From the NCBI GenBank assembly GCA_009792885.1, contig WMCF01000007.1, positions 4,938,500 through 5,002,499 of the forward strand: a stretch of 64,000 nt of DNA, read 5' to 3'. Positions 49,026 to 61,250 of this stretch are shown here, one piece after another. Numbering within the stretch: position 1 is the stretch's first letter; every line of letters starts with the position of its first letter. A program made the translations under genes and the position numbers. The DNA is from Eremophila alpestris peregrina (Eukaryota; Chordata; Aves; Passeriformes; Alaudidae). A model generated the notes under the pieces. It made no database searches. It had not been told where the DNA came from and saw only the letters and a list, made by a program, of their open reading frames with translations.

Positions 49026-50376
49026 ATGGCCTCCAAGCTCAAGGAGCGGAGGGTGAGTCGTCGCCCGCCTTGCGCGCACGGGTCTGAGGGGCCACCAAGC
49101 CGGCCTGGCCCAGAGCCCTTCGCCGCCTTTCCCTTCGAAAAGACTCCCCCCAAAAACAACCACACCTCACTCACAAAAACAAGCCTGCCTTGCCAGGGCC
49201 GTCCGCGCAGTCGGGGAGCCACCAGGGCCGCGCGGAGAGGACCGGCCACCGGAGTATCATCCTTCCCCAGGCCGCGCCGCGCCCGGCACCGCTACTCGGA
49301 GCGGGGTTGGGGACTGGCTTCCCTGGAGGGGTCGAGACCGGGGCCGGGGCCGGCTGTCACGGCGAGACTGGATCCATCTGCTTTGTCCTCCCCCACTAAC
49401 GCGCCCCATATGTTTTGCAGAGGACGCCGGTTTCCCACAAAGTGATTGAGAAGCGGAGGAGGGACCGCATCAACCGCTGCCTCACCGAGCTGGGGAAGAC
49501 AGTGCCCATGGCTCTGGCCAAGCAGGTAGGCGGGGGGGGGAGCAGCCCCTACGCCCTTTTCTCCCCGCTGCGCCGATACGGCGGGGTTAGGGCGTGGCCC
49601 AGTGGAAGGCAGAGCGGTCTCAGGGGAGAGGTGATGCCCACCTGCCCTGCTCCTTGCAGAGCTCGGGGAAGCTGGAGAAGGCGGAGATCCTGGAGATGAC
49701 GGTGCAGTACCTGCGGGCCCTGCACTCGGCGGACTTTCCCCGCGGCCGGGAGAAGGGTAGGTGGGCGGGAGCGACCTCCCGCGGCCCCCGCCGGGACACT
49801 CGCAGCATGGGGGAGGCTTTCCCCGCTCCTCTCCCGGCCAGACCCTGAGGAGCTCGATTCCCTTCCCTTTCCTTTCCAACAGAGCTGCTCTCCGAATTCG
49901 CCAATTACTTCCACTATGGCTACCACGAGTGCATGAAGAACCTGGTCCACTACCTGACGACGGTGGAGAGGATGGAGACCAAAGACACCAAGTACGCCCG
50001 CATCCTGGCCTTTCTCCAGTCCAAAGCACGCTTCGTTACTGAGCCTCTCTTCACCTCCCTGGGCTCCCTCCCGGAGCCGGACTTTTCCTACCAGCTGCAT
50101 CCTGGGTCCGAGTGCCCCGGGCACGTCCACAGTCCCGCCGAGGGCGTGCTCCAGCCGCCCTCGGGGGGGCCATTCCCCTGGCACGGCGCCGCCCGCAGCC
50201 CCTCCCTGCCCTACCACCTGCCCAGCGCCACCGTACCCCTCGCCAGCCCCGGCCAGCAGCGCAGCACCTTCCTCTCATCCGTGCAGGGGCTGGACCGCCA
50301 CTACCTCAACCTCCTCGGCCATTCCCACCCCAACGCCTTCGGGCTGCCCCCGGGCCAGCACCCCTCCATGCTATAG
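49026..50376 (+). CDS. HELT: HELT, Hey-like bHLH-Orange transcriptional repressor (4 coding exons)
   Basis: Coding exons are 49026-49052, 49421-49525, 49660-49756 and 49883-50376. All introns are GT-AG (368, 134 and 126 bp; phases 0, 0, 1). Together they encode 240 residues and end in TAG; the human protein is about 242. The start lies in a strong Kozak context (CCCACCATGG) and gives the family N-terminus MASKLKERR. The bHLH domain spans about residues 10-66, with basic region HKVIEKRRRDRIN (Glu19 and the Arg run contact E-box DNA) and helix 2 in KLEKAEILEMTVQYLRAL. The Orange domain spans about 78-124 (FANYFHYGYHECM and following). The C-terminus ends in HPSML and lacks the WRPW of HES and the YxxW of HEY proteins; Lys16 occupies the position of the HES basic-region Pro or HEY Gly. 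The protein is a nuclear repressor that binds CACGTG and, in mouse, specifies midbrain GABAergic neurons. All domains are intact, so the gene looks functional. Identity rests on recognition of the family sequence, not a search. Confidence 0.96.
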
Positions 50377-50635
50377 AGACTCGTCCCGCCTGAAAAACTA
50401 CCTATTTATGACCGCGGACACTGCGGGTTACATACACCCGGGCGCACGGGGAGGCTGCAGGGGGCAGGGAGATGCGCGGCGGTCCCGGAGGGCGAGGAGC
50501 CCCCGGGGGCCCAGATCTGCCCCCGCCCGCCCCCTCCAAGGGCCAGAAGCTGCCCCCACCCGCTCGTCTTCCCACCTCCGGGTGCAGTGCCTGTACAAGT
50601 GATGCCTTGGAATAAACGTTTATACCCGCCGCTCC
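50377..50635 (+). other. HELT: HELT 3' UTR
   Basis: This GC-rich sequence runs from the stop codon to just past the AATAAA signal. It contains no continued reading frame resembling the family. The cleavage site itself is inferred. Confidence 0.7.
50611..50616 (+). terminator. AATAAA polyadenylation signal of HELT
   Basis: A canonical AATAAA lies 235 bp after the HELT stop codon. It is followed about 20 bp later by a T/GT-rich stretch (TTTTTGTTTCCGTG), as expected for a cleavage site near 50630-50640. The predicted 3' UTR is about 255 bases. Confidence 0.85.
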
Positions 50636-51280
50636 TTTTTGTTTCCGTGACGGAGCTTCCTCAGGTGGCGGTGGGAGTCTCCCCACGCATCCTCCCAGGG
50701 CAAAAAACCCACAAGCGAGACGTGGTCACCGAGGGCCAGGGAGCTTGCTGCACGCACCGGCCGTGGCTGGCGCTTCGGGCAGGGCCTGACGGGCCGGCTG
50801 TCGGTGCCGCCCGGCTTCTGCTCCAAGGCCGTTACCGGGGGCTGGGAGGGAGTGCCGGGGTACCCCAGAGGTGGCGGATGCCCCACTACCCCGCAAACCC
50901 CGCGGGTGCTGCCCGCCCACCCGCCCGCCCGTGCAGGGCTGCTCCAGGGGCACGTGTGCGAATCGGCATCTCCCGTGTGCTTTGCCAGCGAGTTTCTCTG
51001 CGGCGTTCAGAGCAGGATGAATAATGGTGAAGGCGCAGGACGGGGCGGGGAGGGCAGGCGGCCGCTGCGGATGTGCGGGGTGCCGAGAATAAAACCAATG
51101 GAAGCTCCGGGAGCGAGTCCTTCCAGCCTCGCCGCCGGCGCGGAACCGCGGCACAGCTCCCTCCCGACTGGGCAACTCCAGCCCCTCCTGAACCAAGAGT
51201 CCCGGGTGTCTCCATAGCCTCTGGAAGCAGGGCAGCCCGGGTATGCCCGGCGGGGCCGGAGCCGTCGAGGGGTAAATTAA

Positions 51281-54200
51281 CTTATTCCAGTTGGGTGGGG
51301 AGGCTTTGAGGAGATTTGGCCTGGGTTGTTTGCCCAGGTCGCGGAATGGGCTGACCCTCAATTTGTAAACCAACCCGACCCTTTATTCGGAGACAGACAA
51401 AAAGATCTTTATTACAATGAGTAAAAAGTGGAATGTGTATCTTCCATTTAACCTGGGAAAGGCTCCTATCCCAGATTAGTGGGGAAAAGGTCACATGGCA
51501 GGATGATGGTAAATCAGCTAGGGCGGGGAGAAAAACACCCTCATTTCCTCGGGACACCTTTAGGATGGTAAATCCAGAAGGAACCTCTCTTTTGGTCAGT
51601 GTACACAGAGCAATATGGACTCAGCCAAACTCAGCTGCATAACAGGCTGGTGCCTGTTATGAAAACACATGTCCAACACTAATTTTTATCAGCACTGGGT
51701 GCAGAATACGGACAAAATGCTACATAACTTTTATTCTATGTGCTTTAAGCTCTTATGATCCCACTTTGTCACTGAAGCATTAAGGATAGGGCATTTTCCT
51801 GAAAATATAAATATATTCAGCATTTTGGTCCCTGTTAACCAAATTAAACAAAACTTTGCTAAGTAGATTTTCTCTCTGGGATTAGCAGAGGGCCACCATG
51901 GTCAAAACTGGGGTAATTTACATATAATTTTGCAAACTCGCAGTGGTCCATGACAGTCTTTGTCTCTCCAATGTTGCTATCCTGGATTTTTTTCTTTTTT
52001 CTTTCTTTTTTTTCTTTTCATTTTCATTTAGCTGTGGAGGATAAACCCCTCTTTGGCTTAACAATGACTTTAGGATAAAAGTCTCCCCTCCCTTCACTCT
52101 TTCAGGGCTCTGAGCTCAACCCCTGCTTTTGGCCCCAAAATTATTTTGGAATTCGCTAAAATCAGCTGTACCAGCGTGGCATGGGAGCTGAGCTGCCTTC
52201 CCAGATCAGATCCACACCATCCTCTGCACACAGGTGGGTCAGCATAGGCAGTGGGGTACAGAGCTCCCTTGGGACAGACATCCCCTGTCTTTTGACAGAG
52301 GTTCAGCTCATTTGTCTTGATTTTATTTTACATTTCTGTGCCTATAGGACAGAGATATTTGGCCTTTCCCCCCCTTGGATTTATTTTAGCTCTGCCATGA
52401 GCATCATCTTCCAACTTTGGTGGGAGTAGGTAGGAACTGGATGATACCTGTGCTGGGCCTGTTAAAGGCTGCACTGGTCCCAGGTGAGATGTCTGGGCTG
52501 GCAATGCTTATGGTCTGGCATAGGAGTGCCATTTACTGATGTCCAGCAGAAAATAGCACAGGAAAGGAATAGAGAGGGGTTGTTCTTGAAAATAAACTAC
52601 TTCAATTCCCAAAGCCCCCAAAATACTAGATTCTGTGTTATACACCTGCTTGGCTAAAAACCTTAATGCTGAATGATTGGCTCCTTCATGTCCTATTCCT
52701 TTCCTTCAGCTAGCATCTTTCTCCTTCTTAGATTTTCACATCTCTTTTGACACAGTTTGCCCTGCCTTCCTTTCCCATGCCTTTCATGCCTTCTTTTCCA
52801 CCCCTTCTCCCTGCTATCAGAATTTCTCTCTTTTCCTCACACATTCCATGTCCTACATGTACTGCAATTCTTCTCACTCCAGAAAACAGTTGTACAGCAT
52901 GGTCACACCTCAGTAATTTCTTTATGTTGACAGCAAATAATCATGCTGTGATCAAAGGACAGCAAAATGTTAGTTTACAGTTCTGTATCTGATTCTGACT
53001 CTCTCTTGCTATTTACTCAGACAGTAGAAGAGTCTGTGTTGATCTTTGTGATATTGCATTATTGAAAACACCTCAAACTCCCTAATTTATCCCAAGGATT
53101 TATTTGCATTATTATTTAAATAAAGCAGCACCCATTAGATCAAAGAGACTAAGGAGCCTCTGCATAAACTCTCCATCTTAAATCTTTATGTTTTCAATAG
53201 GTAACAGGCAAAGCCTGGAGGAAATTCTACTATCTCACTTTTGCTATTTAAATAAGTAAAAAATATTTATGAACTTAGAGCATATATGACACGGATCAGA
53301 ACTCTTCTTTCTTCCTATGGTTTTACACCAGTCTGAATGCATTATTCAAAGACCTAGGGGCTTTGCTGTTAGTGCCACACTGTGGAGTTTCCAGCCTTGG
53401 AAACAGAGCCAATGCCACTGAACAAAGTCCCCAAATTCAGGGCAACACAGCCATTCTTGGGGCATCTCATCAATCAGGTCAGTAGCTAACTAGAAAAGAG
53501 TATTTTTATTGTACTGCGGGTCCATGACCCTGCTTGCTGCACTGGATCAGAAAGAGCTGCATCAGCACACCTATAGGGACTGATTTTGAAAGAAGCAACT
53601 GAGGAAAAAGGAGGAACTGCACCAACCAAGGCTCTTAATTACAGATTTGTTCCACTAGAGATGCACACAATAATTGGCTTCCTAGTGGTATGGATATGAT
53701 CCCTCTCCCATGGTGAAGATCTTGCCAGTTTACAAGTCTGGTGGTCTCACTGCTCTGTGGAATGCTGCTGCTATTCCTCAGACTCAAAAGTACCCCAGGG
53801 TAGTCTGCGTGATTTGACCAGGATCGTGCCAGAAGAGCAGAAGATCGTTCTTAGGAGAGCAGAGGGTCTTAGGTGCCAGGGTACAATGATCACGCCAATC
53901 AGATCAGCTTCTTGCCCTTCTGCCACATTCTTGGAGAGAATTAAATAGTACCTAGAAGTGCAGGGGGATTGTTTTTCCATTATAAATTGAATCAATTACA
54001 AGGAGGAAGAAACCTTCTGTTTGCCTGTGGAACAGTCTGCATATTAGACACATACTACTGAAGCAGCTGCAGGCTTGTCCAGCCTTTTGCAAATGCAGAC
54101 TTTTGGAAAGAAACCCTCCAGCCAACAGTTACATATTTGCTGACATGTAGCATCTGATCCCACAGATTTGCCTCCTGCCTTGCGTGAGTGTCACATCATC

Positions 54201-57174
54201 ATGTCTATTTCTAGCAAACTTTCCCACATAGTGCATAGAGGCTGTTTTAGGAAAAGAACACTGAATTCTCTTGAAGGGAAAAGTGATTATAGAAAGAAGT
54301 ACAGGAAAAGTAATTTTAATATGTATATAAGGCTAAAACTCAGATACCTACCCACATAACATACTGCATAGGGAGTGGCATATTAAAACAAACAAAACTA
54401 ATTTTAAAATATGAGAAAAATCAGCATTGAAGACTATTGGATGAAACATCACATGGGAAGAAAGAGGAGTAGTTTGTAAGATTCAAACTCAGAATATTAA
54501 ATTAGGACATTTATGAAATACAAAAAAATAAACTTAGGAAAGAGATTGTTTAGCATTCATCTTCAAGCTACAGCAACTGAAATGTGCATTATGCTTCATC
54601 AGAACTAATACAATTAACTGGGCTGAAAAAACTCACTTTTGCTAACAGGAAATCTAAACTTTAGCATGTATGCTCTGAAAAGTTAAAGGCAATTTAATTT
54701 TTAATTACTATAAGAATACAACAACTCCAAGTGCAATCCTTGTCTATGTAATGATTGTGTGATTAAAAAATGAGGTCCTTCAAACAAGGGAGTCCTTCAA
54801 GGCAACAGGGAATTCATTAGAGGGTCTGTGACTCAGTTCTTATGCTTTTGGTGAACAGTATGAAGTTATTTTTGCCCCTGCTGAGGGCTTAACCCAGAGC
54901 ATGTAGAAAGATTTACACCAGCTCACCACGTAGTACTTTGTTTAGAGAATCTTGGTCTCATACTAACTCTGTGGAAACCAGGCCATGCCTGAGCTCTGAG
55001 CTTATCTCCATCTCTTGTGAATTCCAGGACCAAAGTTATGCTTTCAGTCCCATAAAGGCTGCAGGTATTTAGGGTAGGGCACAGTCCAGCTTGGAACCCT
55101 TAAGACTTGGATCATGGCAGAAGATGCCTTCATTGTGATTCAACAGCCTGTACCTCCATCTCCCTGCCCTTAGTTTCTAGCATGAAGCTTAGACATTCTT
55201 CAAAAAATTGAAGTCTCAAGGATGAATGCTAAAAACTGTGTTCCTCTTTGGAGGCACCTTCTCATAACCACTCTGCCCCTACAAAGCAATTTCTGTGTTC
55301 TTCGAAGGAACCACTGTGCACTGGTTCAACCTTTCAAAGGAGAGATCAGACAGTAGTCTGCCAGGCGAGTGTTTGATCTTGAAGGAGATGTTCAGTTTAG
55401 AGTCACTAGCAGGAAGCTGTGACATGGTTTCAGTGCTTTCTCACTGCTAGGGAGGAGTGGAGACTGGCCTTTGCCCTTCTCTCCATTGTCCTCCTCTGGA
55501 GGTATATGTGATTGTGTGTATACCATTGTGTACTGCACATGTAGGAAGCTTATACAGGCCCTCTTCCATAGAACACCTGGATTCAGTTTAGTTCTTCTCA
55601 GTAATTCCTAGTCTGGTTTGGTTGCTATTTGTTTAAATGTGGCTTTATTCAATCCTCATAGCTTCCCATGCATGCCACATTAGTGCCATTCCAGGGGAAG
55701 AATTCACAGACATTAGCCTTTAAAGGTCAGCCTTTTATAACTAAGATATAAGATTGGTCTTTTTTACTTTCTTCCCCAAACTAAAATGTCCTTTAATAAA
55801 TCCTAAGGCAGCCTCAAGGTTTGATACACCTGGCAGGTTTTTGATACACCTGTACAACCTTACTCTCTACAAAAGGTGACACCACCACAGCCATGAGTAA
55901 AGGTTAGGGTATAGAGTTTTCTCCTGAAGGTGGTAATGTAGAAATAATTTATCCTTATTATCATATTGCTGCTGGGGTTTCAGGACTGGTATCTATAGAA
56001 AGAACAATAACAACAAAACCTGTTGAACAAACTCCACAAGGCTTCAAACGGAGAAAAGTGTAACAGGGATCACTGACATTCACTAAGAACAGATGATCAA
56101 ACTTCAAGAACCTCAGGAAAACCTGAGACAGTGTATATCCCATGCAACACAATTATATATTGGAATGTTCTAAGGGAATCAATATAACCTGAGTCTTTCA
56201 TATTCCATTACAAAATGCCTTTTTACCATAGGATGTAGTAGTAATTTTTCTATGCCACAAACTTCTTTTCATACAGTACCTTCTCATCTCTTAAAGAAAT
56301 GAGAAAAAACTACTCTTGGAGTTTTATTACTGAAATAATTGTAATAATTATTGCCGTAAAAATTCTAATAGTAACTATTATTGTTAATTCTCTGATGTCT
56401 GGAAAAGGCAATAAAGTACTTGGAAAAAAAGTATGAGCAAGAGTACATAATTTATTGCATAATGTCAAAACCTGCTAGACAGCAAAGGTCTAGGAAAACT
56501 ACAGTTATAATAAAGGTACCACTGTTTACAAGGCACCATCTGCAGAAAGGAGAGCATGTTAAAGGAAACAAGAGACTCCTACATGCTTGTTACCTATATG
56601 CATAAACTGTGTCTATATCCTTAGCTAGTGCAGGTGGCAGTTTCCTGGACATCCATGAAGCTATAGTTGCTTCCACAAGAAGAAGGCACAGTAGAGTCGC
56701 ATCATCAGAGAGCTTGTGAAATAGGTACGTGATACATATTTCAATGGCTCCTCATGCTCATTTTATTAGTTCAACTATACAGTCACATGTTTATAAAGAT
56801 GTATGGGAAGAAAATAATGTAATCTTGTCTTAACACAAAATTACGCTGATCATGAAAGTGAAGTCATGTACAGAACAGGTCCTTCTGCCTCAGGTATTCA
56901 GTGCACAAAATATTCCTCCAAAAAAAAAAAAAAAAAAGCCACAACTAGCCACAACAATCTACACTTAAAGGAAAGGCCAGCCTCCCTCTGTATGCATATG
57001 GAAGAGCTAATCCAACTTTGTGAGGTCAAATGATCTTTCCATGGTGAGGAGGTTCCAAGTGGCAACATGGCATGCTATTCTTCACCAAATATTATATCTT
57101 CTCAAAAGCTACTTGCAACTCTCCATGCTGCAGCTTTGCATCTTCTTTCCATTAATATTAATGGAAATTAATAA
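51281..57174. other. Intergenic DNA downstream of HELT
   Basis: Composition returns to AT-rich. A T-rich tract lies at about 51988-52030. A somewhat CpG-retaining patch at 53780-53920 gives overlapping frames on both strands without a recognisable protein. No exon of SLC25A4, the expected next gene by mammalian order, was seen. Confidence 0.55.
56920..56937. repeat. Poly-A tract (18)
   Basis: An uninterrupted run of 18 A. Confidence 0.95.
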
Positions 57175-57708
57175 AGAATCATAGAATGATTTGTGTTGGA
57201 AGGGACCTTAGAGATCATCTAGCTCCAACCTCCCTCTCGTGGGCAGGGACACCTTCCACTCGAAGACCAGGCTGCTCAGACATCCAGCCTGGCATTGAAG
57301 ACATCCAGGAATGGGGCACCCACAACTTCTCTGTTTTGGCCTCACCACACTCTCAGTAGAGAGTTTCTTCCAAATATCCAATCTAAATGTACACTCAGTT
57401 TGAAGCTATTCCTCCTTGTCATGCCACCACATGCCCTTGTAAATAGTCTCTCTCCATCTTTATTGTAGGCTCCCTTCAGGTATTGGAAGGCCACAATTAG
57501 GTCACCCCAAAGCCTTCTCCTTCCCAGGCTGAAAAATCCAAATTCTCAGCCTTTCCCCATAGGAAGGGTGCTCCATTTCTCTAACTAACTTGGTGTCCCC
57601 CACTCTGGACTTGCTGCAACAGGTTCGTCTCTTTCCTGTGCTAAAGACCCCAGAACTGGATGTAGTACGCCAGGTGGTGTCTCACCACAGCAGAGGGGCA
57701 GAATTTTC
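57175..57708 (-). mobile_element. CR1 LINE 3' fragment (about 530 bp)
   Basis: The plus strand opens with the antisense terminus AGAATCATAGAATGATTTG and GTTGGAAGGGACCTTAGAGA. It then follows the CR1 3' UTR and RT end (TTCCTCCTTGTCATGCCACC, CAGGCTGAAAAATCC, CCCCAGAACTGGATG, CCACAGCAGAGGGGCAGAAT). Similarity stops near 57708, giving 5' truncation of the element. Confidence 0.95.
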
Positions 57709-58444
57709 CTTGATTTTCTTAGTCTGTTGTATGTTACACACAGTTAGCAACTGTTACAGTCAGCTCTGCATTATACTGCCAGAAAGAGCTTCTACCACCT
57801 TTCAACAAAGCAACTTACACTACTGGATATGACAAGCAACAAGTAGGTAGAAGATGTGCATCCTTAGGAGAAGTGTATGAAGTAGCTAGAAGAACAGGCA
57901 GCTGGGAGAACACAAATGCTGTCCTGCTAGTCATGGGAATATTCTATGTTAATTTATAGCAGTTTTGCAAAGGGGTTTGGGGGCTGTATTTGGCCAGATT
58001 TTTATGAAGCTTTTCCAAAGAAGATTTATAATCAATTTGCCTTTTCAGATTAAGATCTAATAGAGAGAGAAGATGCTAAACTTCTTCCTGTTTTATCAGG
58101 AGGTTACAGGGATTTTGAGACTAGAGATCTGGAACAGAGAGGCAACAGTTTCACAACCACCATTTTTTCCTTACTAAAAGGAATTATATTTTCCCATACT
58201 GACTACCAGCATGTCAGAATCACAGCTGAGCTTCTTAATAAGCTTAAATTATTGGCACCTTTTCAGGGATTGGGAAAATATGATGAGCTCAAGGAGTAGC
58301 CAAATCTCTCACAAACTCCCAAAAACCCAAAGTGTTGTCCCTATAACTAGATTTCCAGGGCTATTTCAGACCTTCCCTCCATGCCCTAAAAGAATGTGTC
58401 ATTATTATAATCAGACTTTAAACTGAATGTAAGGACACCAAATT
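57709..58444. other. Intergenic, no gene seen
   Basis: AT-rich unique DNA between two CR1 fragments. Confidence 0.5.
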
Positions 58445-58532
58445 ATAGAACCATAAAATATCCTGAATTGGAAGGGACGTACAAGGATCATCAAAGTCCA
58501 ACTCCTGGCCCTGCACAGGACAGCCCCAACAA
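58445..58532 (-). mobile_element. CR1 LINE 3' terminal fragment
   Basis: TAGAACCATAAAATATCC followed by TTGGAAGGGACGTACAAGG and CCAACTCCTGGCCCTGCACA is the antisense end of the CR1 subfamily whose sense end is seen at 36981. Confidence 0.9.
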
Positions 58533-59189
58533 TAGATAATGACCATTTTGAAGAAAAACAGGAAGTTATTCTAATTATTAGCCAAATAACTGTGTTCTTA
58601 TCCAGCAAACTCCCAGCAAAGTCATTGACAACTTCAGAAATTTCTCTAAGGATCGTAGTTAACATGCTAACAGACACCAGACTACTAAATGATTCTTGCT
58701 CAGATCCTATGAATGACAGATAATAATGGATCTCCAGGGATGTCACCACTCATCATGGTTCAGCCTTATTGTCACTACAATTTCCAAGGCTGTATTGTCT
58801 TACTACTTCAGCATAGGATACATGGTCTCCTGAGGGACACACTGAGAGTTAACTTCATCTCAATCTCCAAACTCCTTTATCACTGCATAGTGTTTCTTCT
58901 GTAAGCTTAAAATGCTCCTGCATAGCTTGAGGCAGAAAAAGAAACCAATGCAAAAAATGATAAAAAAACTCTTCCAGTCATCATCCTGATACAGTTTCTC
59001 CTAGTTGTCTTCTAGTGCCTTCAGAGGCCTCTACAGATTCAATATACCACAATATCACAATTTCTGTGTGGTCCCAATGATGTATTCCAGGACCCACTAT
59101 CATCCTAAAGTTTTCTAGGAGGTGAGATTAACCATTTAACAGATTAGAAAGAGCAAGCAGGACCCTACTGACAGAGGGCTCCAAGTCAA
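58533..59189. other. Intergenic, no gene seen
   Basis: AT-rich unique DNA. Confidence 0.5.
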
Positions 59190-59247
59190 GATTACCTAGA
59201 TCTTTAATGTCCCTTTCAAACTAAACCATTTCATTATTCCATGATTA
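59190..59247 (+). mobile_element. Old CR1 3' end
   Basis: The order CTAGATCTTTAATGTCCC, TTTCAAACTAAACCATT, TATTCCATGATTAC parallels the sense CR1 terminus (CTAGATGATCTTTAAGGTCC..., CCATTCTATGATTC) with substitutions and small deletions. Confidence 0.65.
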
Positions 59248-60440
59248 CTGCCAGGTTGCAGTCCCAAATTCTCTAATTTCTCATTTCTCCTTGTTTCTGC
59301 CATTCTTCAGGCCATAATGTTGCTATTACTTTGTACTATGGAATAGATTACATAGTTTCCATGCTATTTGACACTATATCCAACTAAGCACTGCTTAAAT
59401 TTATGCCAGTGGAAAAAATAACACATATTATACATTGTTGATAATGCAGTGCTGACCCTGAAAGGATTTGCTTATAAGCTCAGCCTTAAGCACATGACTT
59501 GCTTGACTCTACTGAGTGCTGCCTCATTCAGATTTCAGAGGAACCAGATTGCACAGGAAAACTAGATTGAAGTAAAGTGTTGATACTGCAGAGACATCAT
59601 AGGAGGTGGCAGGTCTGGAAAAAAGTGGTCATAATGCTACATTCTTTCAACCTAAGAAGGACTCAGTCTCTGAAAATGGCCAGGACAAAGATAAACGACT
59701 ACAAAACTGCCACCCTGCATGCTTGGAAGCTCAGCTGCAGCCCTGACCTTTTCTACTGAATGTTAACCCAGAGGGATCAGTCAGTTCTAACTCAGTGGAA
59801 GACAAGCTGTTCTTCAGGACCAAAAGAAGTAGTATTGCAGGAGCAAGACACCTGTTTTTCTATACCTGACCTGGCTTATGTTCCTGGCTTCTACATATTT
59901 TAGATCTTATTTTCCTTCTATTTCTGTGAATCATTCTCCTCTTTAGACTGAGATCCCAGCCTGAACTGAGGTCTTTCACCAAAGACACTAGGCAGCCCTT
60001 TTATGAAAGAGAAACAATCAGTTTGCTCCTCTTTCTTCAGTCATGAGGTCCCTCCTTAACGAAATACCAGAGCTTAGGCAAGTGAGCAACATTTAATAAC
60101 TGTATATACCTGTAGTACAATTTCCAGTGATTTAAATTCTTAAAAGCTAACCACAGGTGTGGTGTTGCTGGGCAGCAGTGTTTAAGCACGGCAGATTAGA
60201 TGCTGTTCTGATTTACAAACTCTGGCAGCTCAAGTGAATGCAGGAGCTGGCAGCTTTGTACATGCCCTCTGAAGGGCAAGATGCCCATAAATAACATGTT
60301 GGCAGGCGTGCCTGCCTTTCCACCCACCCCTGCACGAGCGTGCCTGCCCAGTGCTGCAGCACCACAAAGCTGCTAAGCAGCTTTCAGAGAGATGAAGCAC
60401 CTCCAGGTGGTTAAGGGCACGGAGCTGAGGCAAATGTCTG
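59248..60440. other. Intergenic, no gene seen
   Basis: AT-rich DNA. A small perfect palindrome GGCAGGC-GT-GCCTGCC lies at 60301-60316. Confidence 0.55.
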
Positions 60441-60479
60441 TGGTGGGCATAACCACAGTGCAGCAGGGTTAAAAGCGAG

Positions 60480-61250
60480 GCTATCCAAATTCATCCAAGA
60501 CCTGCAAATCTCAGAACATGTAAACCCTACATGCGTCAGATAAAGAAGGCAGAAAGAAAGGTGCCCCCTAATGAGTTTTTTTTGCGCTTGGGTGAGCGAA
60601 AGGGCTGCTTCAGGAGGCTAATAACTGAAAACCTTCCAGGCTTTTGTCCAGAGAAATGGCAGGCACTTTCCATCCCTTTGAAAAAAAGAAGGCCTTTCGG
60701 AGTCTTCACGAGAGATGTGGATTTTAAGGGCGACCTTAGGTCATACAGAACTAATCAAGCGAAAACAATAAGAAAATTAGACTGACAGTCAGCAAGTATC
60801 TGAGGACTTTATCAAAAAGAATTAGGAATGGACAAATTCACTGGGAGCAAAGGATCAGATCTGCAAGGTGGCATTGTGTGGTGGGATTAAATTATTTATT
60901 CATTGTTAATTTATTTATTTATGTATGTGCAAATGACCTAGCTGCTGCAGGTGCTGAGGAGTTTCTGAAAAGGCCCAGTTTTAGAGCCAAGGCTAGAATA
61001 TTGGTCCATTTAACTCATTCTTTTCCTTAAGGCGATCAAACAGTGACTTTTATCTAGGAGATAGAGGAGGAAAACCATATGTGTACTGGGAATGATGCGG
61101 GGTCTGAGCAGCACTAAGTACCCAAGTATTCCAGTCTCATTCAAGAATGCTGTGCAGTTTAATGTCCAGCAAATTAGCAAATGAATGCTTATGTCAATAT
61201 GTGAAAAATCCCTAGTTGGTTTAAACAGATAAAAAGCCTCTTGGGAAATG
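60480..61250. promoter_or_regulatory. Candidate conserved non-coding block downstream of HELT
   Basis: CpGs persist in AT-rich DNA (TTTGCGCTTGG, GAGCGAAAG, TTTCGGAG, TTCACGAGAG, GGGCGACC, AAGCGAAAAC, AAGGCGATC, GATGCGGGG). Multiple ATTA/TTAAT and POU-like words (GCAAATGAATG near 61179) occur. The 84-codon frame at 60531-60785 has no recognisable domain and is treated as chance. Enhancer function is inferred only. Confidence 0.3.

Larger units (their letters stand above)
48590..51280. promoter_or_regulatory. CpG island over HELT
   Basis: CpG dinucleotides are dense from just upstream of the inverted repeat, across all HELT exons and introns, to about 650 bp beyond the polyadenylation signal. 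Surrounding DNA is AT-rich and CpG-poor. Islands that cover the whole gene body are typical of Polycomb-regulated developmental transcription factors. The 3' part (50640-51280) contains another CACGTG (50951-50956) and a CCAAT box near 51096, but no recognisable exon. Confidence 0.85.

Noticed and set aside
49292..50217. Long minus-strand frames (245 and 222 codons) antisense to HELT
   Set aside because: They are shadows of the GC-rich HELT exons and introns with no recognisable protein.
50640..51280. Possible second gene or exon downstream of HELT within the CpG island
   Set aside because: Frames exist on both strands, but none has domain content or consistent splice sites. It is better described as the 3' shoulder of the island.
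53757..53995. Overlapping frames on both strands with some CpG retention
   Set aside because: Neither product resembles a known protein; no splice or promoter context.
57680..57700. CTCF-like word CAGCAGAGGGGCAG
   Set aside because: Core spacing is off by one base and it lies inside a CR1 3' fragment.
60531..60785. 84-codon basic frame in the candidate downstream regulatory block
   Set aside because: It looked protein-like at first, but it has no recognisable domain or splice context and is better explained as non-coding CpG-retaining DNA.
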